Shown here: positions 32,947-41,430 of the stretch, one piece after another
Numbering within the stretch: position 1 is the first letter of the stretch
Layout: every line of letters starts with the position of its first letter
DNA from: Clostridiaceae bacterium
GTDB lineage: Bacteria > Bacillota > Clostridia > Peptostreptococcales > Natronincolaceae
Length of the DNA stretch: 61,232 nt
Direction of reading: 5' to 3'
Assembly: GCA_020832135.1 (NCBI GenBank)
Contig: JAFIFG010000127.1
Coordinates: 1-61,232, forward strand
The notes under the pieces: generated by a model
Database searches by the model: none
Seen by the model: the letters and a program-made list of their open reading frames with translations, nothing else
What the model was told of the DNA's origin: nothing
Made by a program: the position numbers and the translations under genes

Positions 32947-33546
32947 CTATTCCACCTCCATTTTCATATATGCTACTATAGCATTTACTAGTTCTGACTT
33001 ATTGGCAAATTTAATTTTTTTTGCTTCTATGGAAAATCCATCTAAACTTCTGGCTATCTTTCTAAGTTCTACTACCTTCATTCTATGGAGCTCCTTTTTA
33101 GAAGTAATTTTGATTTCTTTTCCATTGTGTTGAAGGACCAAATCTCTTTTTTTACTTCCTGTGCTTTCTGTAGTTTCTTTCTTTGGCACTTCTATAGCTT
33201 TTGTTTTTTCTTCTTCAAATTTATCTACTAAATTGCTAGAAATATTTTCTTCCACTACTCCTTGATTGTTACCTTCATAACGCTTAAACAAAAGCTGTGT
33301 TTTATCATCAACTCTTGGAATAACATGCTGTGATACAACCAAGCCAATCGTTTTTGCAGACTCACCGGCGGCTTCAATAGAAGCAGTAACAGCAGCCACA
33401 TCTCCTTCAACCATTATTGTAACTAAGCCACCACCAATTTTTTCAAAATCCTTTAACATAACATTAGCTGACTTTAAAGCGGTATCTAAACCTACAATAG
33501 CAGCTGTATAGCCATAAGTTTCTAGTAACCCTAGTGCATAACTCAT
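32947..33546 (-). CDS. BMC shell protein with Rho-N/SAP-like C-terminal domain (EutK-like)
   Basis: A 199-residue protein. Residues 1-90 are a hexamer-type BMC domain (MSYALGLLETYGYTAAIVG, GGGLVTIMVEGDVAAV). A charged linker (90-150) leads to a compact helical domain, KELHRMKVVELRKIARSL...FANKSELVNAIVAYM. The motif 'L-x-x-M-x-V-x-EL-R-x-IA-x-x-L' followed by 'K-x-EL-x-x-I' is the Rho N-terminal/SAP-like fold, usually nucleic-acid binding. Enteric EutK also ends in a nucleic-acid-binding-type fold. It might tether the compartment to RNA or DNA or recruit cargo; function is inferred. Confidence 0.8.
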   Translation of the reverse strand: MSYALGLLETYGYTAAIVGLDTALKSANVMLKDFEKIGGGLVTIMVEGDVAAVTASIEAAGESAKTIGLVVSQHVIPRVDDKTQLLFKRYEGNNQGVVEENISSNLVDKFEEEKTKAIEVPKKETTESTGSKKRDLVLQHNGKEIKITSKKELHRMKVVELRKIARSLDGFSIEAKKIKFANKSELVNAIVAYMKMEVE

Positions 33547-33563
33547 AATAATCTCAACTCACT

Positions 33564-34226
33564 TTAATATTTTGTTGGGTTATCTGCTACAAATTTCACT
33601 GCTTCTGCAAAAGCATCGCAGGCAGCCTTACAAGCAGATTGGCTTCCAGTTAATAAGCCACCACCAAAGTTAGTTTCTGTAGGTGGCCCATAGAAGCATG
33701 CCATTTCTACATCCGCTGCCTTCATAGCTGCATCTAATGCATACATTGCCTCTAGCGGTGGTGCAATCAAGTAGGCTAATGCTTCACCCTCTTTGACACC
33801 AGCCACCTCAGATAGATAGGAGCCTGTTCTAGAGATGCAATGAGCATAGTAAGCAATAGAATCATCTTCATTTGCACTATAAAAACATGCATCGTTTTCA
33901 ATAGCATCTACTATTGCATCTAAGCCACTTCTTACTTCTGCTGGATTGGGTCCCGAAACAATGCCAATAAATTCTCCTGCTAATTTTGTATTGGCATTGG
34001 CAGCACCACCATAAAAGGATTTTGCATAGGCTACTTTTATATCTGCTTTCTTTGTAGCCTCATCCAATGCAGTATATGCAACATCATCACTGTCAGCGGT
34101 TACAATTCCTATACTTCTATGCCCCTGCTCCAATTTTAATTCCTTTATTAAATCAGCGCTTGCATTAGGAATGATTTTCACACTTAGGACAGAAGCACGC
34201 AATGCATCATTCTTCATCTTCTTCAC
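33564..34226 (-). CDS. eutL: EutL, circularly permuted tandem-BMC shell protein
   Basis: A 220-residue trimeric shell protein with two permuted BMC domains and a gated central pore that binds ethanolamine in studied homologues. Signatures are LRASVLSVKIIPNASADLI near the N terminus, KSFYGGAANANTKLAGEF in the first domain and YGPPTETNFGGGLLTGSQSA in the second. Full length. It follows eutC by 16 bases. Confidence 0.95.
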   Translation of the reverse strand: MKKMKNDALRASVLSVKIIPNASADLIKELKLEQGHRSIGIVTADSDDVAYTALDEATKKADIKVAYAKSFYGGAANANTKLAGEFIGIVSGPNPAEVRSGLDAIVDAIENDACFYSANEDDSIAYYAHCISRTGSYLSEVAGVKEGEALAYLIAPPLEAMYALDAAMKAADVEMACFYGPPTETNFGGGLLTGSQSACKAACDAFAEAVKFVADNPTKY

Positions 34227-34242
34227 TCCATTCTTATCTATT

Positions 34243-35133
34243 TTATAATTTTAAATCTAATCCACTTGCTTTTTGTTTTATCATCTCTTTAACAATTTCA
34301 GCTATATGTGCTCCTGCTTCTGTAGCAGAAGTACCTCCATTGTGAATATTAGAAATAACAGTCCTTCTTGACTCTGGCATCCCTACTTTTCCGCGATAAG
34401 CCATATAACAACTCATACTTTCTCCAGTAGCTAATCCTGGTCTTTCACCGATTAATACTACCGTTACTTCAGCATCAAGGGTTTCAGAAATAACATCCAT
34501 CGCTGGTACTCTACCGTGCTTAACGAAAAATGGTGTTCCCACTTTAAGCCCCTCATTTTGTAGACCTTGCATGATAGATGGTAAGATATCCTTAATATTG
34601 GCTTCTATTGCTGTTGAACTTAGGCCATCAGATACATAGATTTGAACTTGTGGAGCCTTTACACATCTTTCCTTAATCATTTCAAGGGTTTCTTCACTAA
34701 ATTTTCTTCCTAAGTCAGGTCTTGTAATATACTCATCTTTGTCACCACATAAAGTATTTACTGAAAATAATTGCATTTCTTCTAATAAAGTTTCTGAAAC
34801 ATATGTAAATACTGCATCCATTGCAACAGCATGATCTGCCCTAAACCTTAACAATGTATCTGTTGTATATCTAGCTCCTGTTCTCCAAATACCAACTCTT
34901 GCAGGTGTATTTTTTTTAAGGCTTAAGTAAGATGCTTTATTTTCTGGGGCGGGTACTTGAAAGTAATCCTGCATCTTTACTTCGGTTAAATCCTTCAGAT
35001 TATCATCCATAGTAGACACTATCTGTGTAGTAGTGCCCTCAGAAGTATTGTCTTGAAAGGTTTCTGTTTTTTCTGTAGTAACCTGCTCAATAATTTGTTG
35101 GACCATTTGTTTAATTGCTTCTTCTGAAATCAA
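34243..35133 (-). CDS. eutC: EutC, ethanolamine ammonia-lyase small subunit
   Basis: The 296-residue small subunit that helps bind adenosylcobalamin. The first 20 residues (MISEEAIKQMVQQIIEQV) are a typical encapsulation peptide, followed by a Thr/Glu-rich linker to about 65. The catalytic-domain motifs ARVGIWRTGARYTT, ADHAVAMDAVFTYVSE and VLIGERPGLATGESMSCYMAY follow. It starts 21 bases after the eutB stop; together they form the hetero-oligomeric lyase. Confidence 0.95.
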   Translation of the reverse strand: MISEEAIKQMVQQIIEQVTTEKTETFQDNTSEGTTTQIVSTMDDNLKDLTEVKMQDYFQVPAPENKASYLSLKKNTPARVGIWRTGARYTTDTLLRFRADHAVAMDAVFTYVSETLLEEMQLFSVNTLCGDKDEYITRPDLGRKFSEETLEMIKERCVKAPQVQIYVSDGLSSTAIEANIKDILPSIMQGLQNEGLKVGTPFFVKHGRVPAMDVISETLDAEVTVVLIGERPGLATGESMSCYMAYRGKVGMPESRRTVISNIHNGGTSATEAGAHIAEIVKEMIKQKASGLDLKL

Positions 35134-35154
35134 TACAATCGCCTCCTTTTTCTT

Positions 35155-36519
35155 TTATCTTAAAAAAATAGATGCATCACCAGCTCGTTTTGAAAGTTTA
35201 CCACCTTCATAAATCCCCATCTTTTCTAACCATTTTTCAAATACAGGAATTGGTTTTAAATTCAATAATTCTCTTAATGTAGCTGCATCATGGAAGCTTG
35301 AACTTTGGTAGTTAAGCATGATATCGTCTCCTGCAGGTACTCCTATTAAGAAATTACAACCAGCATTGGCTAACAGCATACTTAGGTTCTCAATATCATT
35401 TTGATCTGCCTTCATATGGTTGGTGTAGCATACGTCTACTCCCATCGGAATACCCGATAATTTGCCCATGAAATGATCCTCTAAACCTGCTCTGATTACT
35501 TGTTTGCTGTCATATAAATATTCCGGTCCAATAAAGCCAACAACTGTATTCACTAAGAAAGGACTATGCTTCTTTGCCAATCCATAGCATCTAGCTTCTA
35601 ATGTGACTTGATCAACACCCATATGAGCATCTGAAGAAAGTTCTGATCCTTGACCAGTTTCAAAATACATAACATTTGGACCTGTAGAAGTTCCTTCCTT
35701 TAATACAAGGTCTCTAGCCTCAGTCAAAATACTATCGTTTACACCGAAGGCTTCATTACCTTTTTCAGTTCCTGCAATACTTTGGAAAATCATATCCGAA
35801 GGTGCACCTTGCTTAATAGCCTCCATTTGTGTTGTTATATGTGCTAAGACACATGTTTGTGTTGGTATCTTCCACTGTTGTTTTACTTCTTCAAATAACT
35901 CCAATACATTCTTGGCACTGTTGACTGTGTCATTTACTGGATTTAAACCTAGTACTGCATCACCTACACCATAGCTTAACCCCTCAAAAAGAGAAACTTT
36001 AATCCCTTCTATATTATCTGTTGTGTGGTTAGGTTGAAGTCTATAGGCTAATGTACCGTGTTCACCAATAGTAGTATTACAATGGGCAGTCACAATGATT
36101 TTTTTAGCACCATATACTAAATCTAAATTAGACATCAACTTTGCAACTGCTGCAATCATTTCACTGGTTAATCCTCTACTGATTCTTCTAATATCACTAC
36201 CAGTAGTTTCATCATTCAAAATCCATTCTCTTAGTTCTGAAACGGTCCAGTTTTGTATTTCTTGATAGATTTTTTCATTGATGCTATCTTGAATAATTCT
36301 TGTTACCTCATCTGTTTCATAAGGCACGGCAGGATTATTCCTTATGTCCTTTAACATTAGTTTGCTCAATACTTCCTTTGCAGCTATTCTTTCTGTAGTT
36401 GAATCTGCCACTAAACCTGCTAGCTTATCCCCTGACCGCTCTTCATTTGCTTTGGCCATTACTTCATTTAAACTTTTGAACTGATAAACAGTACCAAATA
36501 CTTTAGTTTTTAATAGCAT
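35155..36519 (-). CDS. eutB: EutB, ethanolamine ammonia-lyase large subunit
   Basis: The 454-residue catalytic subunit: a TIM barrel that binds ethanolamine and converts it with adenosylcobalamin to acetaldehyde and ammonia. Recognisable blocks are LKTKVFGTVYQFKSLNEVM, RIQPN-like YRLQPNHTTDN, GDAVLGLNPVNDT, YFETGQGSELSSDAHMGVD and PAGDDIMLNYQSSSFHDA. Length matches family (about 453). It lies between eutA and eutC in a tight operon. Confidence 0.97.
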   Translation of the reverse strand: MLLKTKVFGTVYQFKSLNEVMAKANEERSGDKLAGLVADSTTERIAAKEVLSKLMLKDIRNNPAVPYETDEVTRIIQDSINEKIYQEIQNWTVSELREWILNDETTGSDIRRISRGLTSEMIAAVAKLMSNLDLVYGAKKIIVTAHCNTTIGEHGTLAYRLQPNHTTDNIEGIKVSLFEGLSYGVGDAVLGLNPVNDTVNSAKNVLELFEEVKQQWKIPTQTCVLAHITTQMEAIKQGAPSDMIFQSIAGTEKGNEAFGVNDSILTEARDLVLKEGTSTGPNVMYFETGQGSELSSDAHMGVDQVTLEARCYGLAKKHSPFLVNTVVGFIGPEYLYDSKQVIRAGLEDHFMGKLSGIPMGVDVCYTNHMKADQNDIENLSMLLANAGCNFLIGVPAGDDIMLNYQSSSFHDAATLRELLNLKPIPVFEKWLEKMGIYEGGKLSKRAGDASIFLR

Positions 36520-36539
36520 ATTTTATCTCCCTTCTATTA

Positions 36540-37973
36540 TTAATAATTGAACACTAAGGTTTTGATAATGACAGGAACTACTTTTCCATTAGCTAATGGT
36601 TTACCTATATCAATGTAATCACCATTATCAACTTTAATAGTGTCAATACAAATGACATCTATTTTTTCTACTAAGTGTGCATGAATAGCTTGTCCTAATA
36701 TTTTAGCCATATCATTTTCAACAACTATAACGATAGGCTCTTTCTCTGCTAATCTAGCTTTCATTCCTCTAATGATAGCCTTTGATAATCTTTGTACCTG
36801 CTGAAAATTTGGGTTTTTTATTCCCTTCATTGCTAAAGCCACCATCTGTCCACCATTTTCTAAGGAAAACCAATTGAGTTTTTCAGTAATTCTATGACTT
36901 AATTTTTCATCCTCTAACATTTCATCCTCTGACGTCAGTCGTAAAATAGGGATATTTTTCATAGGCAAAAGAGAAGGTGCAATAGTAATGGTGCTACCAC
37001 TAATTTCTGTTGTATGTGTCCCTGCTCCTACCACAGTTGCTCCAATGGTTTCCACAGCCTCAAGCACTTGACAATTCTCTAGCCAGTCAGAAGCACCTAT
37101 AGCCTTTCCTAGGGTAACGCCTATATCTCCATATAGAAGTGGATTTTCACTACCTTTATTTAAAATACAATCTGCTACACCACCAGAAAAAGAAATATAG
37201 TTTATTATTCCTTGATGTTTAAGAGGAGTACCCGTCAGCATTTTGTCTAAGAGTGGTGTCGCAGGAAGAATCCCTATGCTTTCAGCTAAGATTGATGCCA
37301 TTCTTTGACATAGAGCATCTACCTCTTTCATTTCCATGATCTTACCTATTTGAACTTCCAACCCCATATCTTCCGCCAAAATTTTCATTTTATTGGAAAT
37401 ATAACTTACTTTAGATGAATTTCCTTCAAATTTAATAAGTCGACCACCAATATCAAGGCAAGCAGTATCTATGACTTCTCCATTTCTAAAAACCGCTATA
37501 TTGGTAGTACCTCCACCTATATCCAGATTAGCCACTGTTGCATTTTTTTCTTTCGAAATTTTTTCTGCTCCTGCCCCTTTACCAGCAATGATACTTTCTA
37601 AATCAGGTCCTGCAGTAGCTACAACAAAATCACCAGCCATACCACTTAAAGTATTTAAAATCTCATTGGCATTTTCTTTTCTTGCTGTTTCTCCAGTAAT
37701 AATTACTGCTCCTGTATCAACTTTTTCAAAGGAGATAGCTGCTTTTTTATACTCTGATTCAATGATTTCTCTGACAGCATCTCCATTTATCTTTGTTTCA
37801 GACAACAACGGAGTAAAGTGTATATTACTTCTATAAATAACTTCTTTGTCAATAATTTGTATTTTAGGAATAGCAATTACAGAAGCTGTATTTTCAATTG
37901 TAAATTTACTAAAAACCAATTGAGTAGTTGATGTCCCAATATCAATCCCTACACTTAAAATATTCTCCCGCAA
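36540..37973 (-). CDS. eutA: EutA, reactivating factor of ethanolamine ammonia-lyase
   Basis: A 477-residue actin/Hsp70-fold ATPase that swaps damaged cobalamin out of EutBC. Motifs: VGIDIGTSTTQLVFS (phosphate 1), LDIGGGTTNIAVF (phosphate 2) and ISFSGGVADCI. It is the first gene behind an EutV-controlled leader (38003-38080), so its expression and that of the following genes needs ethanolamine and kinase EutW. The start codon is a TTG-type region after AAAGGAGGGAG. Confidence 0.94.
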   Translation of the reverse strand: MRENILSVGIDIGTSTTQLVFSKFTIENTASVIAIPKIQIIDKEVIYRSNIHFTPLLSETKINGDAVREIIESEYKKAAISFEKVDTGAVIITGETARKENANEILNTLSGMAGDFVVATAGPDLESIIAGKGAGAEKISKEKNATVANLDIGGGTTNIAVFRNGEVIDTACLDIGGRLIKFEGNSSKVSYISNKMKILAEDMGLEVQIGKIMEMKEVDALCQRMASILAESIGILPATPLLDKMLTGTPLKHQGIINYISFSGGVADCILNKGSENPLLYGDIGVTLGKAIGASDWLENCQVLEAVETIGATVVGAGTHTTEISGSTITIAPSLLPMKNIPILRLTSEDEMLEDEKLSHRITEKLNWFSLENGGQMVALAMKGIKNPNFQQVQRLSKAIIRGMKARLAEKEPIVIVVENDMAKILGQAIHAHLVEKIDVICIDTIKVDNGDYIDIGKPLANGKVVPVIIKTLVFNY

Positions 37974-38002
37974 GATCTCCCTCCTTTCAACTTGATAAAG
38001 AA

Positions 38003-38080
38003 AAAGAGGCCAAAAACCTATGTGTTAATTACATAAGTCTTTGGCCTCTTTGCCTTTTAAAAGTACGCCGTTGTACTTTT
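38003..38080 (-). promoter_or_regulatory. EutV-dependent antiterminator leader before eutA
   Basis: Three elements on the minus strand. P1 (38080-38059) has an 8-base-pair stem AAAAGTAC/GTACTTTT with hexaloop AACGGC. P2 (38054-38043) has stem GGC/GCC with hexaloop AAAGAG. A terminator (38051-38003) with stem AAAGAGGCCAAA/TTTGGCCTCTTT runs into a U-rich tract. Both loops show the A1 and G4 demanded by ANTAR regulators. P2 shares bases with the 5' arm of the terminator, so bound EutV prevents termination. P1 begins at the stop codon of eutW. Confidence 0.9.
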
Positions 38081-39489
38081 TATTTGTTTTTGAAATTAAA
38101 ACAGATTGCTGTTCCGTCACCATTAGAATTTATCTGAATATTTCCATAAAGTCTTTCTCCAACAATACTTTTTACAATGCTCAAACCCAAGCTTTTACTT
38201 TTTGTTTTTTTGGTGTTGAAACCAACACCATCATCTACAACAGTAATTTGTGTATAGACTTCTCCTTTTACAATATTAACTTCAATTTCTCCATTGTCTC
38301 TTCCTTTGAAACCGTGTTTTAGAGAGTTTTGTAAAAGTTCATTAACTACAAGTGCAATGGAGGTGGCCTTATCTGAATCTACGATAATAGGGTCTCCCTT
38401 TATATGAATAGCAATATTTTCATCTGAAGATATTACATAGTCTATAATACTCTCTTTTATTTTTTCTAAAATGGTTCTCAAGTCAATATTATCTAAACCT
38501 TTTTGTGCCAGAAGTTCATGAGTTATAGCTATGCTTAAAATTCTACTAATACTTTCGCTAAAGGCTTTTTTTGCATTTTCATCATGAATACGCCGAGATT
38601 GCAACCTCAATAAACTAGCGATAGTCTGTAAATTATTTTTGACACGATGATGGATTTCACTCATGGCAACAGATTTGGAAATAAGCTCCATCTCTTTTTC
38701 CTTGACTTCTGTAATATCGTTAATGATCATAATAAAACCTACAACTTCACTTTCATCTTCCATAGCCACATATTTCACTCGAAGCGATAGCTCCCCTACC
38801 TTTACCTCTACTATATTTATAAAATCATTGTGGATAGACCCATTAAAATTCATATCTCCAAAGATTAAGTTACTGAAAGATAGTCCAACAATCTCATCTT
38901 GATAACCTAGCTTTTTATAAAGCTGATGAGCTTCAGGATTACAATAAATTGCAATACCATTTCTATCAAACATGATGATAGCTTCATTGACGTAATGCAT
39001 AATTGTACTTTCAGCACTTTTAAAATTGTTTACTGTTTCTGTTAACTTTTCTGTTATCTCTAGTAAATTTTCCATTTCTTTGTCTCTCTTAATGTCATTT
39101 GTAATATCCTGTTCAATAATCAAAACACCAATTACTTGACCATATTTATTTTTTATAGGCTCTACAATTTGACTAACTTTTTTCTTTTCTTGTGTTAGTG
39201 CTTTTAAATTTCTTGAAAAAACACCTGTTTCTAATGTTCGTAAAACAGCAGGCTCGTTCTCTCTTAATGCAAATTTTCCTATTACTGACTCTTGATACAT
39301 AGATTTACCTTTACCTAGTCTAGTTTCTTCTACTACAATAGCTATATTGGGTATATTCGTTAAACAGTCAATAAAAACATCTGCTTGAACTGCTCTAGAA
39401 ATCAGTGGTAGTGCTTCTTTTACATTTTCCAAAATCAACACATCATCCTCTGATAGTTTTGTATAAGTTTTGCAAAGTTCTCGCAGCAT
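38080..39489 (-). CDS. eutW: EutW-type ethanolamine sensor histidine kinase
   Basis: A 469-residue soluble kinase. The N-terminal 130 residues are the sensor domain of clostridial and enterococcal EutW (histidine-kinase-associated N-terminal domain with RLGKGKSMYQESVIGKFALREN). A PAS domain follows (about 150-260, FDRNGIAIYCNPEAHQLYKKLG). A HisKA_2/HWE-like dimerisation domain has the phosphoacceptor box SEIHHRVKNNLQTIASLLRL, then a HATPase (VVDDGVGFN). It phosphorylates EutV when ethanolamine is present. Gap of 21 bases from eutV. Confidence 0.92.
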   Translation of the reverse strand: MLRELCKTYTKLSEDDVLILENVKEALPLISRAVQADVFIDCLTNIPNIAIVVEETRLGKGKSMYQESVIGKFALRENEPAVLRTLETGVFSRNLKALTQEKKKVSQIVEPIKNKYGQVIGVLIIEQDITNDIKRDKEMENLLEITEKLTETVNNFKSAESTIMHYVNEAIIMFDRNGIAIYCNPEAHQLYKKLGYQDEIVGLSFSNLIFGDMNFNGSIHNDFINIVEVKVGELSLRVKYVAMEDESEVVGFIMIINDITEVKEKEMELISKSVAMSEIHHRVKNNLQTIASLLRLQSRRIHDENAKKAFSESISRILSIAITHELLAQKGLDNIDLRTILEKIKESIIDYVISSDENIAIHIKGDPIIVDSDKATSIALVVNELLQNSLKHGFKGRDNGEIEVNIVKGEVYTQITVVDDGVGFNTKKTKSKSLGLSIVKSIVGERLYGNIQINSNGDGTAICFNFKNK

Positions 39490-39510
39490 CTACTCACCCC
39501 TCATTAGATT

Positions 39511-40080
39511 CTATTGATTCATCGTAATGATCCTTGCTATTTCTCCCATAGAACGTCTTTTGGACATACTCAATCCTCTAATTCTATTGTAAGCTTCTGC
39601 TTCAGAGATACATTCATTTTTCATTAAAATACCTTTTGCTCTTTCAATTTGTTTTCTATCTTCTAGTTTATTTTGTGTGTCCTTAATCTTTTTTTTCATA
39701 TCTTCAAATTCTTTACTCTTTGACATTGTAACTGCTAGTGTTGGTAAAAGATTTTTTTCATTGATTGGTTTAACAACATAGCCCATGACCCCTACTTTTT
39801 TAGCGTCCTCTACAAACTCTCTCCCACTATAAGCCGTTATTAATACGATACATCCTGCTAGTTCATCTTGATGTATTATTTCTGCTGCTTTCAAACCATT
39901 TAACAAGGGCATTTTTACATCCATTAACACTAAGTCAGGTTTATACTTTTGACATAATTCAATTGCATCAAATCCATCTGAAGCTTCTCCTACAACATCG
40001 TAGCCCTCTTCAAGTAATATTTCTACTATATCCATTCTAGTAATAGGTTCATCGTCGGCTATTACTACTCGTTTGCTCAT
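39511..40080 (-). CDS. eutV: EutV, ANTAR-domain response regulator (antiterminator)
   Basis: A 189-residue regulator that binds RNA. Receiver domain with VVIADDEPITR and phosphoacceptor in PDLVLMDVKMPLLNG. A coiled linker leads to the ANTAR domain, DRKQIERAKGILMKNECISEAEAYNRIRGLSMSKRRSMGEI (in parts), which recognises paired hexaloop hairpins. Its two likely targets lie in this locus, before eutS and before eutA. ATG 40080 follows AAAGGAGG at 8 bases; the frame extends 12 codons upstream without support. Confidence 0.94.
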   Translation of the reverse strand: MSKRVVIADDEPITRMDIVEILLEEGYDVVGEASDGFDAIELCQKYKPDLVLMDVKMPLLNGLKAAEIIHQDELAGCIVLITAYSGREFVEDAKKVGVMGYVVKPINEKNLLPTLAVTMSKSKEFEDMKKKIKDTQNKLEDRKQIERAKGILMKNECISEAEAYNRIRGLSMSKRRSMGEIARIITMNQ

Positions 40081-40199
40081 GGCATCTTCCTCCTTTGATA
40101 CCTTTATAATCTTCATTGATTATATTTTCATTTGTTCCACTTTCTATAACCTGTCTACTGTGTTTAGGGTTGTATTTTTATTCAAGACATCACTTGTAT

Positions 40200-40628
40200 T
40201 TACCCTTTTATTTCTAAATAGTCCTTTAATTCCTTTAGACCTTCCTCTGTTAGAGCACTAACTTTAAAAATTCTTTCCACACCTGCTTGCTGCAAATGTT
40301 GTTCGACTTCCACAGAGGTTGCTACAAGATCTGTCTTTGTAATTATACCTATAATAGGCTTGTTAAACAAGTTTCCAAATCCCGGAGGGAAAATATGATC
40401 GGACTCATTTGCCGCTTGAAGAAGACCAATAACGTCACAATCTACAGAACCTGTTATTAAAGCATTATAAAACCTTCTGTTTTCAATATATTCTCCAGGA
40501 GTATCCAAGATAAATTTTTGAAATTCCATTGCCTGTGTTTTTTTATAAATAAGATCCTGTTGGTTTAGTCTTTGACTAAGAGAAGTTTTGCCATTTCCAC
40601 TTTTTCCTATTAAAATAATCTTTTTCAT
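40200..40628 (-). CDS. eutP: EutP/PduV-type small GTPase
   Basis: A 142-residue Ras-like GTPase of the microcompartment family. P-loop GKSGNGKTSL at residues 8-17, switch II DTPGEY, and G4 TKTD are all present. In related systems it has acetate kinase activity or links compartments to cell positioning. It lies between eutS and eutV, the usual place in Firmicute loci. 119 bases without a gene separate it from eutV; I see no antiterminator there. Confidence 0.9.
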   Translation of the reverse strand: MKKIILIGKSGNGKTSLSQRLNQQDLIYKKTQAMEFQKFILDTPGEYIENRRFYNALITGSVDCDVIGLLQAANESDHIFPPGFGNLFNKPIIGIITKTDLVATSVEVEQHLQQAGVERIFKVSALTEEGLKELKDYLEIKG

Positions 40629-40640
40629 CCTAGCACACTC

Positions 40641-40991
40641 TTAAGACTTTGTTATTTGGGTAGGAGTAAAATCTAAAGTTTTGCTCAAGCTGTCTATAAT
40701 GCCAAATAAAGCAGATTCGACACTTGAAACATCCCCAGTAATAACTAAAGAACCACTAAATCTATCTAGGAAACCGATTTCCACACTGGCAGTCTTCGTT
40801 GCTACATCGGCTGCAATAATAGCAGCTTCACTGGGAGTTATGGTTAGAATACCTATGGCATCATATTGATCTTCTATTAAGCCAAGCTTTTTGTAAATAC
40901 CATGTTGGGGGTGAGCAATCAAATGGGCTAATGTGACTTGCTTACCTGGTACATATTCCTGAATCATTCTTTGTTTCTCTTGTGTAGCCAT
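40641..40991 (-). CDS. eutS: EutS, bent hexameric shell protein
   Basis: A 116-residue BMC protein. Starting [22 protein letters not shown], with [20 protein letters not shown] in the core, it matches EutS, whose hexamers are bent and may form shell edges. It is the first gene of the locus, behind a promoter and an EutV-dependent leader. RBS AAAGGAGTG upstream. Confidence 0.95.
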   Translation of the reverse strand: MATQEKQRMIQEYVPGKQVTLAHLIAHPQHGIYKKLGLIEDQYDAIGILTITPSEAAIIAADVATKTASVEIGFLDRFSGSLVITGDVSSVESALFGIIDSLSKTLDFTPTQITKS

Positions 40992-41029
40992 CTAGTCACT
41001 CCTTTATCTAGGCGATACAAAAACACAAA

Positions 41030-41102
41030 AAGCTCACAAACAAAAGAATTACCTTCTGTTTTGTAAGCTTCGTCGCTTCTTCATCTATACACTCCATTGT
41101 GC
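41030..41102 (-). promoter_or_regulatory. EutV-dependent antiterminator leader before eutS
   Basis: On the minus strand P1 (41102-41089) is GCAC-AATGGA-GTGT, with the canonical A1 and G4 in the loop. Ten bases on, P2 (41078-41065) is AAGC-GACGAA-GCTT; its loop keeps G4 but has G instead of A at position 1. The last six bases of P2 are also the start of the terminator 5' arm (41070-41053), which pairs with 41046-41030 and is followed by TTTTTGTGTTTTT. Mutually exclusive P2 and terminator folding is the EutV switch. Confidence 0.88.
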
Positions 41103-41122
41103 AATAATTTTTAATTTATTTC

Positions 41123-41151
41123 ATAATATCATAATACTATTTATATGACAA
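41123..41151 (-). promoter_or_regulatory. promoter of the eut locus
   Basis: Minus strand TTGTCA (41151-41146), a 17-base gap and TATTAT (41128-41123), about 20 bases before the P1 hairpin. A good sigma-A match, suggesting constitutive initiation with control by antitermination. Confidence 0.7.
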
Positions 41152-41181
41152 GTTTTTTTTAAAAAATCTTCTTAGCACTCT

Positions 41182-41388
41182 TTAGTGCATTATTTCACCA
41201 TCATCTATTACAGTCTGTGCTTCAAACTCATATGCATTATTCATACCTACTACTTCCCTAAATATATTTAGAGGAACAAATGTCTCTCCCTTCACTAATT
41301 CTGGTGCAGTTCTCAATTGAGTAGGAGTAATTTTCATATAATTGTAATTTTTTTCACCTATTGTAGTACAATGCCCTAAGCTTACCAA
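41182..41388 (-). pseudogene. C-terminal remnant of a stalk-domain (copper amine oxidase N-like) protein
   Basis: Sixty-eight codons read ITPTQLRTAPELVKGETFVPL then NIFREVVGMNNAYEFEAQ and end DDGEIMH. This is the usual end of secreted clostridial proteins with the 'copper amine oxidase N-terminal' stalk fold ('TYVPLxFF...LGMNNAY'). No signal peptide, ribosome site or rest of the domain is present upstream, so it is a leftover of a longer gene. It lies between the eut promoter and the exopolysaccharide locus, perhaps a rearrangement point. Confidence 0.6.
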
Positions 41389-41430
41389 AGACTACTGTAG
41401 TGCCTATAATCATAGATTTTATAAACAACC

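Noticed and set aside
37471-37836. Long plus-strand frames inside eutA and other eut genes (also 31940-32395, 25243-25608, 24351-24728)
   Set aside because: All are shadows of conserved genes on the minus strand; composition is low-complexity Ser/Ile/Pro and no ribosome sites precede them.
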